Assembly: GCF_000601455.1 (NCBI RefSeq)
Contig: NZ_AZQP01000002.1
Location: 1 to 64,000, forward strand
DNA: 64,000 nt
Direction of reading: 5' to 3'
Source of the DNA: Fervidicella metallireducens AeB
GTDB taxonomy: Bacteria; Bacillota; Clostridia; Clostridiales; Caloramatoraceae
Part shown: in pieces, positions 17,988 to 27,408 of the stretch
Layout: every line of letters starts with the position of its first letter
How positions within the stretch are numbered: position 1 is the first letter of the stretch
Notes under the pieces: generated by a model
Databases searched by the model: none
Told to the model about the DNA's origin: nothing
The model's input: the letters and a program-made list of their open reading frames with translations, nothing else
Made by a program: the position numbers and the translations under genes

Positions 17988-19352
17988 TTGAAAATTCATA
18001 AATACAAACAATGTGACTTAAATGTAGTTATAGATGTAAACAGCGGTGCAATCCATATAGTAGATGACATAGTGTATGATATTTTAGATTTTGTTGATGA
18101 TAATCAAGTAAATGAAGAAATTATAATAAAAGGTCTTGGTTTTAAATATTCTAAAGAGGCAATTAATGAGGGAATAAAAGAAATAAAGACACTGATTGAG
18201 GAGAAGATGTTGTTTACAGATGATCCCTATAAAGAGATGATTGCAAATGATAAAAGCAAATCCTTTATAAAGGCTATGTGTTTAAACATTGCACATGACT
18301 GTAATTTAAGATGTAAGTACTGTTTTGCAGATGAGGGAGACTATCATGGAACAAAGCAGTTAATGAGTTTTGAAGTTGGAAAAAAAGCAATCGATTTTGT
18401 TATAAAAAATTCAGGACCAAGAAAAAATATAGAGGTTGATTTATTTGGTGGAGAGCCACTGATGAATTTTGAAGTTGTAAAACAGATAATGGAGTATGCA
18501 AAGGAAGAGGGAAAAATTCACAATAAAAATATTCGTTTTACAATAACAACAAATGCCACTTTATTGAATGATGAAAATATGGAATATATCAATGAGAATA
18601 TGGGAAATGTAGTTTTAAGTATAGATGGCAGAAAATCTGTTACTGATAAAATAAGGGTTAGAAGAGATGGCTCAGGAATCCATGATATTATACTTCCAAA
18701 AATAAAAAAGATGGTTAGCATGAGAAACGAAGGCAAACAATATTATGTGAGAGGGACATTTACAAGAGAAAACCTTGATTTTTACGAAGATGTTATGGCT
18801 TTAGCAGAGGAAGGCTTTAAGGAGATTTCAATTGAACCAGTTGTATTAGATGATGATCATCCCCTTTCTTTAAGAAAAGAAGATCTTGGAGTAATTTTTG
18901 AACAGTATGACAAGCTTACTGAAGAGATGATAAAAAGAGAAAAACAGGGTAGGGGTTTTAAATTTTATCACTTTAACATTGATTTAAATGGAGGCCCATG
19001 TGTATATAAAAGAATTTCAGGCTGTGGAGCAGGTCATGAATATGTTGCTGTGACTCCTGAAGGAGATATATATCCATGCCATCAATTTGTTGGTAAAGAA
19101 GAATTTAAACTTGGCACAGTTTTTCAGGGTGAAATCGATAAAGAGTTAGAAAATCAATTTAAAAACGGCCATATATACAATAAACCAAAGTGCATGGACT
19201 GCTGGGCAAGATTTTATTGTAGCGGCGGCTGCCAGGCTAATAACTATAATTTTAACAAGGACATTCATATTCCATATGAAGTTGGTTGTGAAATGATGAA
19301 AAAGAGGGTTGAGTGTGCAATAGTTCTAAAAGCTAAGCTTATGGAGGAATAA
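17988..19352 (+). CDS. scfB: SCIFF radical-SAM maturase
   Basis: A 454-aa radical-SAM enzyme that installs thioether links in the SCIFF peptide. The N-terminal 100 residues form a peptide-recognition (RRE-like) domain. The [4Fe-4S]-AdoMet motif is CxxxCxxC in 'HDCNLRCKYCFADEG' (about 100-115), 'DLFGGEPLMNF' follows, and a SPASM domain near the C-terminus carries the auxiliary-cluster cysteines ('GCGAGHEYVAVTPEGDIYPC', 'CMDCWARFYCSGGC'). The start is TTG 17988 with a GGGGAGGAAG site. A hairpin after scfA may lower its level relative to the peptide. Confidence 0.93.
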   Translation: MKIHKYKQCDLNVVIDVNSGAIHIVDDIVYDILDFVDDNQVNEEIIIKGLGFKYSKEAINEGIKEIKTLIEEKMLFTDDPYKEMIANDKSKSFIKAMCLNIAHDCNLRCKYCFADEGDYHGTKQLMSFEVGKKAIDFVIKNSGPRKNIEVDLFGGEPLMNFEVVKQIMEYAKEEGKIHNKNIRFTITTNATLLNDENMEYINENMGNVVLSIDGRKSVTDKIRVRRDGSGIHDIILPKIKKMVSMRNEGKQYYVRGTFTRENLDFYEDVMALAEEGFKEISIEPVVLDDDHPLSLRKEDLGVIFEQYDKLTEEMIKREKQGRGFKFYHFNIDLNGGPCVYKRISGCGAGHEYVAVTPEGDIYPCHQFVGKEEFKLGTVFQGEIDKELENQFKNGHIYNKPKCMDCWARFYCSGGCQANNYNFNKDIHIPYEVGCEMMKKRVECAIVLKAKLMEE

Positions 19353-19356
19353 GATT

Positions 19357-19866
19357 ATGATTAGAAACTATTATGAAAAGCTTCCAAAGATACATGACAA
19401 GGCATTTGTTGCTGAAACATCAGACATAATTGGTGATGTTGTAATTGAAGAGGGAGCAAGTATATGGTATAGAGCTGTTCTAAGGGGAGATATAAATAAA
19501 ATCACTATCGGAAAGAACAGCAATGTTCAGGATGGAGTTATAATTCACTCTGATATGGATGTTGAAACAATTATTGGAGACAATGTTACAATAGGTCATA
19601 ATGCAATTATCCATGGTGCAAGGATTTCTGATAACTGTTTAATTGGTATGGGAGCAGTAATTTTGAACAATGCATGTATAGGTGAAAACTGCATAATAGG
19701 TGCAGGGGCTGTTGTAACAGGAGGGAAAGAAATACCACCTGGAAGCTTAGTATTAGGTGCTCCTGGCAAAGTAGTCAGACCTTTAACAGATGAAGAAGTT
19801 GAATCGATTAAAACTTCAGCTAAACACTATTTAGAGCTTATAGATGGATATAGATATAATGGTTGA
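19357..19866 (+). CDS. Gamma-carbonic-anhydrase-like hexapeptide protein
   Basis: A 169-aa left-handed beta-helix protein with repeated hexapeptides ('IGDVVIEEGASIWYRAVLRGD', 'IGHNAIIHGARI', 'IGMGAVILN', 'IGAGAVVTGG'). The metal-site histidines are in 'IIHSD' and 'IGHNAIIH', as in the gamma-CA/YrdA group. Activity as carbonic anhydrase or acyltransferase is not established for many members. It starts 4 bp after scfB, so it is in that operon, and ends at a terminator. Confidence 0.88.
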   Translation: MIRNYYEKLPKIHDKAFVAETSDIIGDVVIEEGASIWYRAVLRGDINKITIGKNSNVQDGVIIHSDMDVETIIGDNVTIGHNAIIHGARISDNCLIGMGAVILNNACIGENCIIGAGAVVTGGKEIPPGSLVLGAPGKVVRPLTDEEVESIKTSAKHYLELIDGYRYNG

Positions 19867-19867
19867 T

Positions 19868-19897
19868 AAAATAGTGAGGTTTTTCCTCACTATTTTA
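19868..19897 (+). terminator. Terminator after gamma-CA gene
   Basis: AAAATAGTGAGG (19868-19879) and CCTCACTATTTT (19885-19896) form a 12-bp perfect stem with a five-T loop. Confidence 0.85.
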
Positions 19898-20038
19898 CTA
19901 AAGTTTTTTACTCTAGATTTATATATCGAATAGAAAAAAAATAACCGGAAAATATATTAAAGTAAAATCAAAGAAATAATTATTAAATTTTGAAGGAAAA
20001 AAGGCGAACAGATAGAATAATAAAAGGGAGTGCTGCCT

Positions 20039-20698
20039 GTGATAACATTAGAAATGGTTAAACAAAATGAAGAGATAAAAACTTATATAGAATATGGAAA
20101 TTTACACTTAGGGGCAATGGGCTTTACTGAACATAGTTTCAGACATGCTAATATTGTTTCAAGTATTGCTTCAAGAATTTTAAAAGAACTTGGTTTTTCT
20201 GAAAGAGAAGTTGAATTGGCAGCTATAGCAGGTTTTCTTCATGACATTGGCAATGTTGTGAGTAGACATGATCATGGACAAACAGGAGCAATAGTTGCTA
20301 TGAGGGTTCTAAGGGAATTAGGAATGGATTTTAAAGAAATAGCATTGATATGTGCAGCTATAGGAAATCACGAAGAAGAATACGGGCAGTCAGTAAATAA
20401 CATCGCTGCAGCATTAATCCTTGCAGACAAGTCAGACGTTCATAGAGGGAGGGTGAGAGATAAGGAAATCGCAACCTTTGATATTCATGACAGGGTAAAT
20501 TATGCCGCTAAAAAATCTGAGGTTATAGTTAACAAAGAAGAAAAGTTTATTCAGTTGAACATTGAGATTGATACTGAGATATGTCCTGTTATGGAATATT
20601 TTGAAATATTCTTAAACAGAATGTTAATGTGCAGAAAAGCAGCATCTTATCTGGGAACTAAATTTCAATTGACAATAAATGGTGCAAGACTGTTATAA
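20039..20698 (+). CDS. HD-domain phosphohydrolase
   Basis: A 219-aa metal-dependent HD protein. Motifs in order are 'HSFRHANIVSSIA' (first His), 'LAAIAGFLHDIGNV' (HD pair), 'RHDHGQTGAI', 'AAIGNHEEEYG' and 'LILADKSDVHRGR' (distal Asp). The GTG at 20039 fits an AGGGAG site at 20025-20030, whereas the upstream GTG 20030 overlaps it. The domain could act on nucleotides or cyclic nucleotides. Substrate is not deducible. It sits alone between terminators and the secDF promoter. Confidence 0.85.
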   Translation: MITLEMVKQNEEIKTYIEYGNLHLGAMGFTEHSFRHANIVSSIASRILKELGFSEREVELAAIAGFLHDIGNVVSRHDHGQTGAIVAMRVLRELGMDFKEIALICAAIGNHEEEYGQSVNNIAAALILADKSDVHRGRVRDKEIATFDIHDRVNYAAKKSEVIVNKEEKFIQLNIEIDTEICPVMEYFEIFLNRMLMCRKAASYLGTKFQLTINGARLL

Positions 20699-20719
20699 AT
20701 TAAGGAACAATTAGAAAAG

Positions 20720-20748
20720 TTGACTAAAAATACTACTGGTTGTATAAT
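20720..20748 (+). promoter_or_regulatory. Sigma-A promoter for secDF
   Basis: TTGACT (20720-20725) and TATAAT (20743-20748) are spaced by 17 bp, about 35 bp upstream of the secD start. Confidence 0.8.
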
Positions 20749-20784
20749 TAGCATATCACCAATAACATGGGGGGGAAAGTTATA

Positions 20785-22014
20785 ATGAAAAACAAAAGTA
20801 AAATTACTTTTATTATAAGCGCATTATTGATAATTTTCTGTGCTTATGCATTATCATCAGGACTTATATTAGGTGATTATCAGATTTCATCTATTGGTAA
20901 AGCTTTAAAGCTAGGCCTGGATTTAAAGGGTGGAGTTTATATTGAAGAGGAAATCGTTGATAAAAACGTAGATAAAGACACAATAAACAGAACAAAAGAG
21001 CTATTAGAGCTTAGAGTTAATAATCTTGGAGTTTCTGAATCAACAGTAGTTTTAACTAATCAAAATAGAATCAGAATTGAAATTCCAGGGATTTATGATG
21101 CAAAAAAGGCATTAGATGTTGTTGGTAAAACAGGTAAACTAAGATTTGTTGGACCAAACAACGATGAAATAATTACAGGTGATGATGTTAAGGAAGCAAC
21201 AGTTGGTGTTGATCAAAGAACTAATGCACCTGTTGTTCAATTAAAATTAAAGGATTCAGGAGCAAAGAAATTTGCTGAGGCAACAAGCAAATATGTAGGT
21301 AAGGTAATAACCATATATATGGACGATGATGTAGTATCAGCACCACAGGTAAATGAAGCTATTCCAAACGGTGAAGCTATAATAAGCGGAAGTAAGGATA
21401 TAGAAGAAGCGAAAAGGCTTGCAGGCATTATTCAATCAGGTGCTCTGCCAGTAAAACTTCAAGCTGCAACTGTAAAAACAATAGGTGCTTCATTAGGATC
21501 AGAAGCTATACCAACCAGTAAGAAGGCAGCTGTAATAGGTATTTTATTAGTTATGATATTTATGGCTCTTTATTATAGAATACCTGGGCTAATTGCCGAT
21601 CTGGCACTTGCTGTATATATAATGTTAACATTACTGATTTTTGTTGGTATAAATGCCACACTAACGCTGCCGGGAATTGCAGGATTGCTTCTTTCAATAG
21701 GTATGGCGGTGGATGCTAACGTACTGATTTTTGAGAGAATTAAAGAAGAGCTTAAGCTTGGTAAATCATTAAAAACAGCTATAGATCAAGGCTTCAGCAG
21801 AGCATTTTCATCTATTTTTGATGGAAACATTACAACTTTAATAGCTGCATTTACATTAAATTTCTTAGGAACAGGGTCAGTTAAAGGTTTTGCCCTTACT
21901 CTGATTATAGGTGTTCTTTGCAGTATGTTTACGGCAATTACAATTACAAGATTTTTACTTAAGTCCTTTGCAAATACAGGTTGGATTAAGAACACCAAAT
22001 TCTACGGAGCTTAA
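20785..22014 (+). CDS. secD: Protein-export membrane protein SecD
   Basis: SecD pairs with SecF to use the proton-motive force in late protein export. The 409-aa protein has an N-terminal helix, the P1 domain ('LGLDLKGGVYIEEEI' through 'RIRIEIPGI'), and a C-terminal six-helix RND block with 'GLLLSIGMAVDANVLIFERIKEEL'. ATG 20785 is preceded by GGGGGGGAAAG; the upstream in-frame ATG 20767 lacks a site. secF follows after 13 bp. Confidence 0.96.
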   Translation: MKNKSKITFIISALLIIFCAYALSSGLILGDYQISSIGKALKLGLDLKGGVYIEEEIVDKNVDKDTINRTKELLELRVNNLGVSESTVVLTNQNRIRIEIPGIYDAKKALDVVGKTGKLRFVGPNNDEIITGDDVKEATVGVDQRTNAPVVQLKLKDSGAKKFAEATSKYVGKVITIYMDDDVVSAPQVNEAIPNGEAIISGSKDIEEAKRLAGIIQSGALPVKLQAATVKTIGASLGSEAIPTSKKAAVIGILLVMIFMALYYRIPGLIADLALAVYIMLTLLIFVGINATLTLPGIAGLLLSIGMAVDANVLIFERIKEELKLGKSLKTAIDQGFSRAFSSIFDGNITTLIAAFTLNFLGTGSVKGFALTLIIGVLCSMFTAITITRFLLKSFANTGWIKNTKFYGA

Positions 22015-22027
22015 GGGGGGGATTTAG

Positions 22028-22885
22028 ATGTTTAAGATAGTGGAAAAATCAAAACTGTGGTTTTCAATTTCTATCGCAATTATTGTGATAGGTATGGCAA
22101 CATGGGCATTTAGAGGATTAAATCTTGGTGTTGATTTTAAAGGTGGTACAGTTGTAACAATTAGAATAGGAAAAGCCTTTGATATAACAGAAATAAGACC
22201 TATTGCGGAGAAATATGATTCCCAGGCTATTGTAAGGGAGATAGAAGGAAATGAAATAACAATTACTGGTCAGAGTTTAACTCAGGAAGAGATTCCGCAA
22301 TTATTTAGTGAAATTAAGGCAAAATATAATCTTCAGGATAATGACTTAAGAGAAACAGAACATATAGGACCTTCCATCGGAAGTGAAACAAGAAGAAGTG
22401 CATTTATATCTGTAGTTGTAGCGGTTTTTCTAATGCTTGTTTATATTTCCTTCAGATTTGAGTATAAATCTGGTGTAGCTGCAATTCTCGCACTGCTTCA
22501 TGACGTACTTGTAACTATATCTGTGTATGTATTATTACAGATTCCTGTAAATAACAGCTTTATAGCTGCTATGCTTACGATTCTTGGATATTCTATTAAT
22601 GATACAATAGTAGTTTTTGATAGAATCAGAGAAAATAACAAGCTAGGTAAATATAAAGACTTTACAACTCTTGCTAATGCTAGTATTACACAAACTTTAG
22701 CAAGATCAATCAATACTGTTTTAACAACATTGTTTACAATAACTTCAATTTATATTTTAGGTGTTCCATCAATAAAGGAGTTTGCATTACCTTTAATAGT
22801 TGGTATATTAAGCGGTACATATTCATCAATCTTTATTGCAACACCTATTTGGATGTTGTGGAAGAACAAAGGGTTAAAAGCATAA
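22028..22885 (+). CDS. secF: Protein-export membrane protein SecF
   Basis: A 285-aa partner of SecD. It contains 'NLGVDFKGGTVVTIRI', the periplasmic-type loop, and the six-helix RND core with 'ILGYSINDTIVVFDRIREN' and 'TLARSINTVLTTLFT'. A terminator follows immediately, so secDF is a two-gene operon. Confidence 0.96.
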   Translation: MFKIVEKSKLWFSISIAIIVIGMATWAFRGLNLGVDFKGGTVVTIRIGKAFDITEIRPIAEKYDSQAIVREIEGNEITITGQSLTQEEIPQLFSEIKAKYNLQDNDLRETEHIGPSIGSETRRSAFISVVVAVFLMLVYISFRFEYKSGVAAILALLHDVLVTISVYVLLQIPVNNSFIAAMLTILGYSINDTIVVFDRIRENNKLGKYKDFTTLANASITQTLARSINTVLTTLFTITSIYILGVPSIKEFALPLIVGILSGTYSSIFIATPIWMLWKNKGLKA

Positions 22886-22887
22886 TT

Positions 22888-22913
22888 AAAGCCAGCGTAA
22901 GCTGGTTTTTTTT
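22888..22913 (+). terminator. Terminator after secF
   Basis: AAGCCAGC (22889-22896) and GCTGGTTT (from 22901) form a stem with a GTAA tetraloop and run into eight or more T residues. Confidence 0.9.
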
Positions 22914-23011
22914 TAGACAAAATTTTGCAATACAATTAATTTAGGATTGCACATATTCCATATCTAAATTATAATATATATGTTTTCAATTATACTAAGG
23001 GGAACAATGTT

Positions 23012-24020
23012 ATGGAAAAATGGCTTTTAAATAAGAAATTAGACAGTGGTTATTTATTAGGGAAAAACAACTTAATATGTAAAACAGCGGTTCCCAAGGA
23101 GCTGAAAAAGGAATTTTCTAAATCTGGATTTAATGATGTATTCAGATTATATAATCCTTTTTTGCTGAAGGATATGGATAAGGCTGTAGATAGAATAGAT
23201 GCAGCTATTAAAGGCAGGCAAAGGGTTATAGTATTTGGTAATAACGGCATTGACGGAATTTTAAGCACATCTATTATTTACAAGGCATTAATGAAACTTG
23301 GTGCAGACGTTAGCTATTATATACCTGATGGTAATTCTGGGGAAAAGGGACTTAGCATAGCAGCTGTGGAGTATGTTAAAAACCTTGCCTATGATGTTAT
23401 TATTGTTGTAGGGTGTGGTAATAGTTCAGATTATGAAGCTGAATATGCTAAAGCTCTTGGGATGGATGTAATAATAGTGGATTATAATCAGTCAGTTTCA
23501 GGAAAATCTGATGCTATTGTTATTAACCCTAATAGAAATGATTGTGAATATCCATTTAAGGATTTAACAGGATGTGGAGTAGCCTTTAAATTCATTCAGG
23601 CACTTTGGCACTATTATGGGTTAAATGGATGTGAAGACTTTTTTAGATATCGTTGCAATTGCTTCAATATCTGAAAAAGTTCCTTTGGTAGATGAAAACA
23701 AATCTATAGTTAAGTACGGTTTGAAGTTGATTAACAAAACCCAAAGATGTGCAATTAAATCTTTGATTGCAGGATTAGAAGAGCAGGAAAAAATCTCTTC
23801 ATATGGAATATTTGAAAAAATTGCAAATAAAATAGATATAGCAGTTAAAGTCTGTAATCCCAGAATTGTAGTTGAACTATTTACTACCTGCGATTATTAT
23901 AAGGCACTGCAAATAGTAAAATATATTGAGCATGAAAATAGAAATTATTTAAAAGTGCAATTTCATGATGGAATTTATGAAGAGATAAATACAAATTATG
24001 ATTTATGCAGATGCTTTTAA
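23012..24020 (+). pseudogene. Degenerate, frameshifted recJ-like gene
   Basis: The position before apt-relA and the sequence place this as recJ, the 5'-3' single-strand exonuclease. Frame one (23012-23674) retains 'STSIIYKALMKLGADVSYYIPD' in parts, 'NPNRNDCEYPFKDLTGCGVAFKF'-type sequence and then breaks in a run of six T (23639-23644). Removing one T continues into 'FLDIVAIASISEKVPLVDEN' (to 24020). Catalytic positions are lost: the DYDVDG motif reads 'NNGIDG', the DHH motif is 'DYN' and VDCG is 'VGCG'. The total is about 335 residues against 560 or more for RecJ, so the DHHA1 and OB parts are absent. It is very unlikely to be a nuclease. Confidence 0.8.
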
Positions 24021-24103
24021 GATTTTTGTTTAATGAGAAATGTGAATGATATATAATATTCTTATCAAAGAAAAACAATCTCTTTGTTTTAGGAGGAATT
24101 ATA

Positions 24104-24622
24104 ATGGATTTAAAAGAAAAAATCAGAGTCATTGAAGATTTTCCTAAGGTTGGAATCAGTTTCAAAGATATAACTACTATTCTGGATGATGGAGAAGCAT
24201 TTAAATACACAATAGATAGCTTAATTGATTTAGTAAAGGATGAAAAAATTGACATAGTTGTTGGACCAGAGGCAAGAGGATTTTTATTAGGTGCTCCTAT
24301 TGCATATGCTTTAGGAATTGGATTTATTCCAGTTAGAAAGCCAGGAAAGCTTCCTGGTGATACTTTAAGATATGAGTATGCTCTGGAATACGGTAATGAT
24401 GCTTTAGAAATACATAAAGATGCAATTAAACCTGGACAGAGGGTTCTGATAGTTGATGATTTGCTAGCAACAGGTGGAACAATAGCTTCAGTTGCTAAAT
24501 TAGTTGAACAGCTTGGTGGAGAAGTTGTTGCAATGAATTTTGTAGTTGAACTCACAGGGCTAAAGGGAAGAGATAAGCTTGAGGGCTATAAAGTTAATTC
24601 CCTAGTTCAATATGAATTTTAA
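24104..24622 (+). CDS. apt: Adenine phosphoribosyltransferase
   Basis: Apt salvages adenine with PRPP to give AMP. The 172-aa protein has '[18 protein letters not shown]', the flexible loop '[10 protein letters not shown]' and the PRPP-binding motif '[13 protein letters not shown]'. Length is normal. It sits in the recJ-apt-relA arrangement common in Firmicutes, with an AGGAGG site before ATG 24104. Confidence 0.97.
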   Translation: MDLKEKIRVIEDFPKVGISFKDITTILDDGEAFKYTIDSLIDLVKDEKIDIVVGPEARGFLLGAPIAYALGIGFIPVRKPGKLPGDTLRYEYALEYGNDALEIHKDAIKPGQRVLIVDDLLATGGTIASVAKLVEQLGGEVVAMNFVVELTGLKGRDKLEGYKVNSLVQYEF

Positions 24623-24699
24623 TATCTTTATTACACTTATATAATGATTGTCGAAAAAATTTGCAAAATGATACAAATTAATATATAATAGTAAAAAAT

Positions 24700-24723
24700 A
24701 TGGCTGGTAGTGTTACCAGCCAT
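24700..24723 (+). terminator. Hairpin upstream of relA
   Basis: ATGGCTGGTA (24700-24709) and TACCAGCCAT (24714-24723) form a 10-bp stem with a GTGT loop. It is followed by only a weak T-run (TTGTAATTTT) and lies 30 bp before relA. It may be a leaky terminator after apt or a leader structure of relA. Confidence 0.55.
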
Positions 24724-24753
24724 ATATTGTAATTTTAAGGAAAGAGGGCTACT

Positions 24754-26919
24754 ATGCTTGAAAGGTTACTGAATAAAATTCAGGAGTACAAACTAGATGT
24801 AAATATTGATTTGATTAAAAAAGCATATTATATAGCTGAAAAGGCACATGTCAATCAATTTAGAGATTCAGGTGAGGCTTATATAGTTCATCCTGTTGAG
24901 GTTGCCTGTATTCTTGTTGAAATGGGTCTTGATACAGATACTATTTGTGCTGGTCTTCTTCATGATGTCGTAGAGGATACTGAGTATACCTATGAGGATA
25001 TAAAGCTAGAGTTTAACGAGCAGGTTGCAAATCTAGTTGAAGGGGTAACTAAACTTGGGAAAATTGAATATAAGACTAAGGAAGAACAACAGGCAGAAAA
25101 TATGAGAAAAATGCTTATAGCTATGGCTAAGGATGTAAGGGTTATACTTATAAAGCTTGCAGACAGGCTACATAATATGAGAACTTTAAAGTATAGACCA
25201 GTAGAGAAGCAGAAGTCTACTTCCCAGGAGACAATGGATATTTTTGCACCCCTTGCCCATAGACTTGGTATTTCTAAAATAAAGTGGGAGCTTGAAGATT
25301 TAGCATTAAGATATTTAAAGCCAGAGGAATATTATGATTTAGTTAATAAAATCCAAACTAAGAGAGCCGAAAGAGAAAAACTCATCGTTGAAATTGTAAA
25401 TACATTAAAATCAAATCTTAAAATGTCAGGTATAGAAGCTGATATAGACGGGAGACCAAAACATTTTTACAGTATTTATCGAAAGATGGTTTATAAGAAT
25501 AAAACCTTTGATCAGATTTTCGATTTACTGGCAATCAGAGTTATTGTAGATACGGTAAAAGATTGTTATGCAGCACTTGGAATCGCACATACATTATGGA
25601 AACCAATACCAGGAAGATTTAAAGATTATATAGCTATGCCAAAACCCAATATGTATCAATCTATACACTCAACTGTGATTGGGCCAGGAGGTCAGCCCTT
25701 TGAAATACAAATTAGAACCTGGGAAATGCATAGGACAGCAGAATATGGTATTGCAGCCCATTGGAAGTATAAAGAAGGTATTGAGGAAAGTGATATTGAA
25801 GATAAGCTAAAGTGGCTAAGGGAAATTGTTGAAATACAAAGGGAGGCCAAGGACCCAACAGAATTCATGGAAACCGTTAAGATGGATTTATTCACTGATG
25901 AGGTCTTTGTATTTACTCCAAAGGGTTCTGTTGTTGATTTACCGGTAGATGCAACACCTATTGACTTTGCATATAGAATACACACAGATGTAGGAAATAA
26001 ATGTATTGGTGCTAAAGTTAACGGAAAGATGGTGCCACTTGATTATAAACTTAAGACAGGGGAAATAGTTGAAATAGTTACTTCAACAACATCAAAGGGA
26101 CCAAGCAGAGATTGGCTTAATATTGCAAAAAGTTCACAGGCAAAAAGTAAGATAAGACAATGGTTTAAAAAGACTTTTAAAGAAGAAAACGTAGAAAAGG
26201 GCAAGGAAAGTATAGAAAAAGAAATAAAAAGGCAGGCTCTTTCCTACTCTGAAGCCATGAAGGGCGAATATATCGATGTGGTTTTAAAGAGGTTTAACTA
26301 TAATCAGCTTGAAGATTTATATTTATCTGTTGGAAGTGGTGCAATAACTGCTCAGCAGGTAGTTTTAAGAATTAAGGAAGAAATAAGAAAACACGAAGGA
26401 ATAAAAGAACCAGATTGGAGAGCTTTAGAGAGACAGCAGAACAGGCGAAAGCATAAACCAGAAAACAAGAAGCCTGGAGTTGAAATAAAGGGTGAAAAGG
26501 ACATTTTGGTGAGATTTGCTAAATGTTGCAACCCTGTTCCTGGAGATGAAATAATAGGATTTATAACTAAGGGCAGGGGCGTTTCCATTCATAGAAAAGA
26601 TTGTTCAAACTTCAGCTATCTTGCTGCAAGTGAGCCGGAAAGGGTAGTTGAGTCTAGATGGACAGGAGACCATAATACTAACTTCCTTGCTGAAATTCAG
26701 ATTGAAGCTCAGGATAGACACGGTCTATTAGCAGAAATAACTATGGCTATTGCAAATTCCAAGGTTGAAGTCAGGGGTATAAACGCAAGAACAAATAAAA
26801 ATAACGAAGCTATAGTTTCCCTAACCTTACAGGTAGTTGATATAGAACAGCTTGAAAAGGTTATGAAGGAGTTCAGGAAAGTACCTGGGGTTGTTGATGT
26901 TTATAGAAATAGAAGCTAA
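24754..26919 (+). CDS. relA: Bifunctional (p)ppGpp synthetase/hydrolase RelA/SpoT
   Basis: The stringent-response enzyme makes and degrades (p)ppGpp. The 721-aa protein has the HD hydrolase domain with 'YIVHPVEVACIL' and 'LLHDVVEDTEYTYEDI' (about 43-95), the synthetase with 'YSIYRKMVYK' and 'FDLLAIRVIVD' (about 235-330), TGS ('VFVFTPKGSVVDLPVDATPIDF' region), a zinc-finger-like stretch 'CCNPVPGDEIIGFITKGRG' and a C-terminal ACT domain. Both catalytic regions look intact. dtd follows after 12 bp. Confidence 0.97.
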   Translation: MLERLLNKIQEYKLDVNIDLIKKAYYIAEKAHVNQFRDSGEAYIVHPVEVACILVEMGLDTDTICAGLLHDVVEDTEYTYEDIKLEFNEQVANLVEGVTKLGKIEYKTKEEQQAENMRKMLIAMAKDVRVILIKLADRLHNMRTLKYRPVEKQKSTSQETMDIFAPLAHRLGISKIKWELEDLALRYLKPEEYYDLVNKIQTKRAEREKLIVEIVNTLKSNLKMSGIEADIDGRPKHFYSIYRKMVYKNKTFDQIFDLLAIRVIVDTVKDCYAALGIAHTLWKPIPGRFKDYIAMPKPNMYQSIHSTVIGPGGQPFEIQIRTWEMHRTAEYGIAAHWKYKEGIEESDIEDKLKWLREIVEIQREAKDPTEFMETVKMDLFTDEVFVFTPKGSVVDLPVDATPIDFAYRIHTDVGNKCIGAKVNGKMVPLDYKLKTGEIVEIVTSTTSKGPSRDWLNIAKSSQAKSKIRQWFKKTFKEENVEKGKESIEKEIKRQALSYSEAMKGEYIDVVLKRFNYNQLEDLYLSVGSGAITAQQVVLRIKEEIRKHEGIKEPDWRALERQQNRRKHKPENKKPGVEIKGEKDILVRFAKCCNPVPGDEIIGFITKGRGVSIHRKDCSNFSYLAASEPERVVESRWTGDHNTNFLAEIQIEAQDRHGLLAEITMAIANSKVEVRGINARTNKNNEAIVSLTLQVVDIEQLEKVMKEFRKVPGVVDVYRNRS

Positions 26920-26931
26920 GGAGTGGAGAAT

Positions 26932-27381
26932 ATGAGAGCTGTTGTACAAAGGGTGAGCAAAGCAAGTGTTAAAGTTGATGATAAAATAGTAGGTGAAATT
27001 GGCAAGGGACATGTTGTTTTACTTGGAATTGAGGATGCAGATAATGATGAGGATATTAAATACCTTGCTGAAAAGATTTGTAACCTTAGGGTTTTTGAAG
27101 ATGAAGATGATAAAATGAATTTGTCCCTTATGGATGTTGAGGGAGAACTTCTTGTTGTATCACAGTTTACTCTGTATGGTGATTGCAGAAAGGGCAGAAG
27201 GCCTAATTTTATGATGGCTGCTAAACCACAATATGCAGAAGAGATGTATTTAAAATTCGTAGATGAGTGCAAAAAATACGTAAACAAGGTAGAAACAGGA
27301 CAATTTCAGGCAATGATGGATGTTGAACTGGTGAATAATGGACCAGTAACACTTATCTTAGATAGCAAAAAAAATTTTTAA
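26932..27381 (+). CDS. dtd: D-aminoacyl-tRNA deacylase
   Basis: Dtd removes D-amino acids and glycine from mischarged tRNAs. The 149-aa protein starts '[16 protein letters not shown]' and has the active-site motifs '[15 protein letters not shown]' and '[11 protein letters not shown]'. ATG 26932 has a GGAGTGG site; an upstream in-frame start is ignored. A D-alanine-producing ornithine pathway lies elsewhere in this window, which gives the enzyme a clear use (inference). A terminator begins at its stop. Confidence 0.96.
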   Translation: MRAVVQRVSKASVKVDDKIVGEIGKGHVVLLGIEDADNDEDIKYLAEKICNLRVFEDEDDKMNLSLMDVEGELLVVSQFTLYGDCRKGRRPNFMMAAKPQYAEEMYLKFVDECKKYVNKVETGQFQAMMDVELVNNGPVTLILDSKKNF

Positions 27382-27408
27382 GCGTGCAGTCATGCACGCT
27401 TTTATTTA
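27381..27408. terminator. Bidirectional terminator dtd / synthase
   Basis: AGCGTGCA (27381-27388) and TGCACGCT (27393-27400) form an 8-bp stem with a GTCA loop and TTTATTT on the + strand. It separates two convergent genes. Confidence 0.85.
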
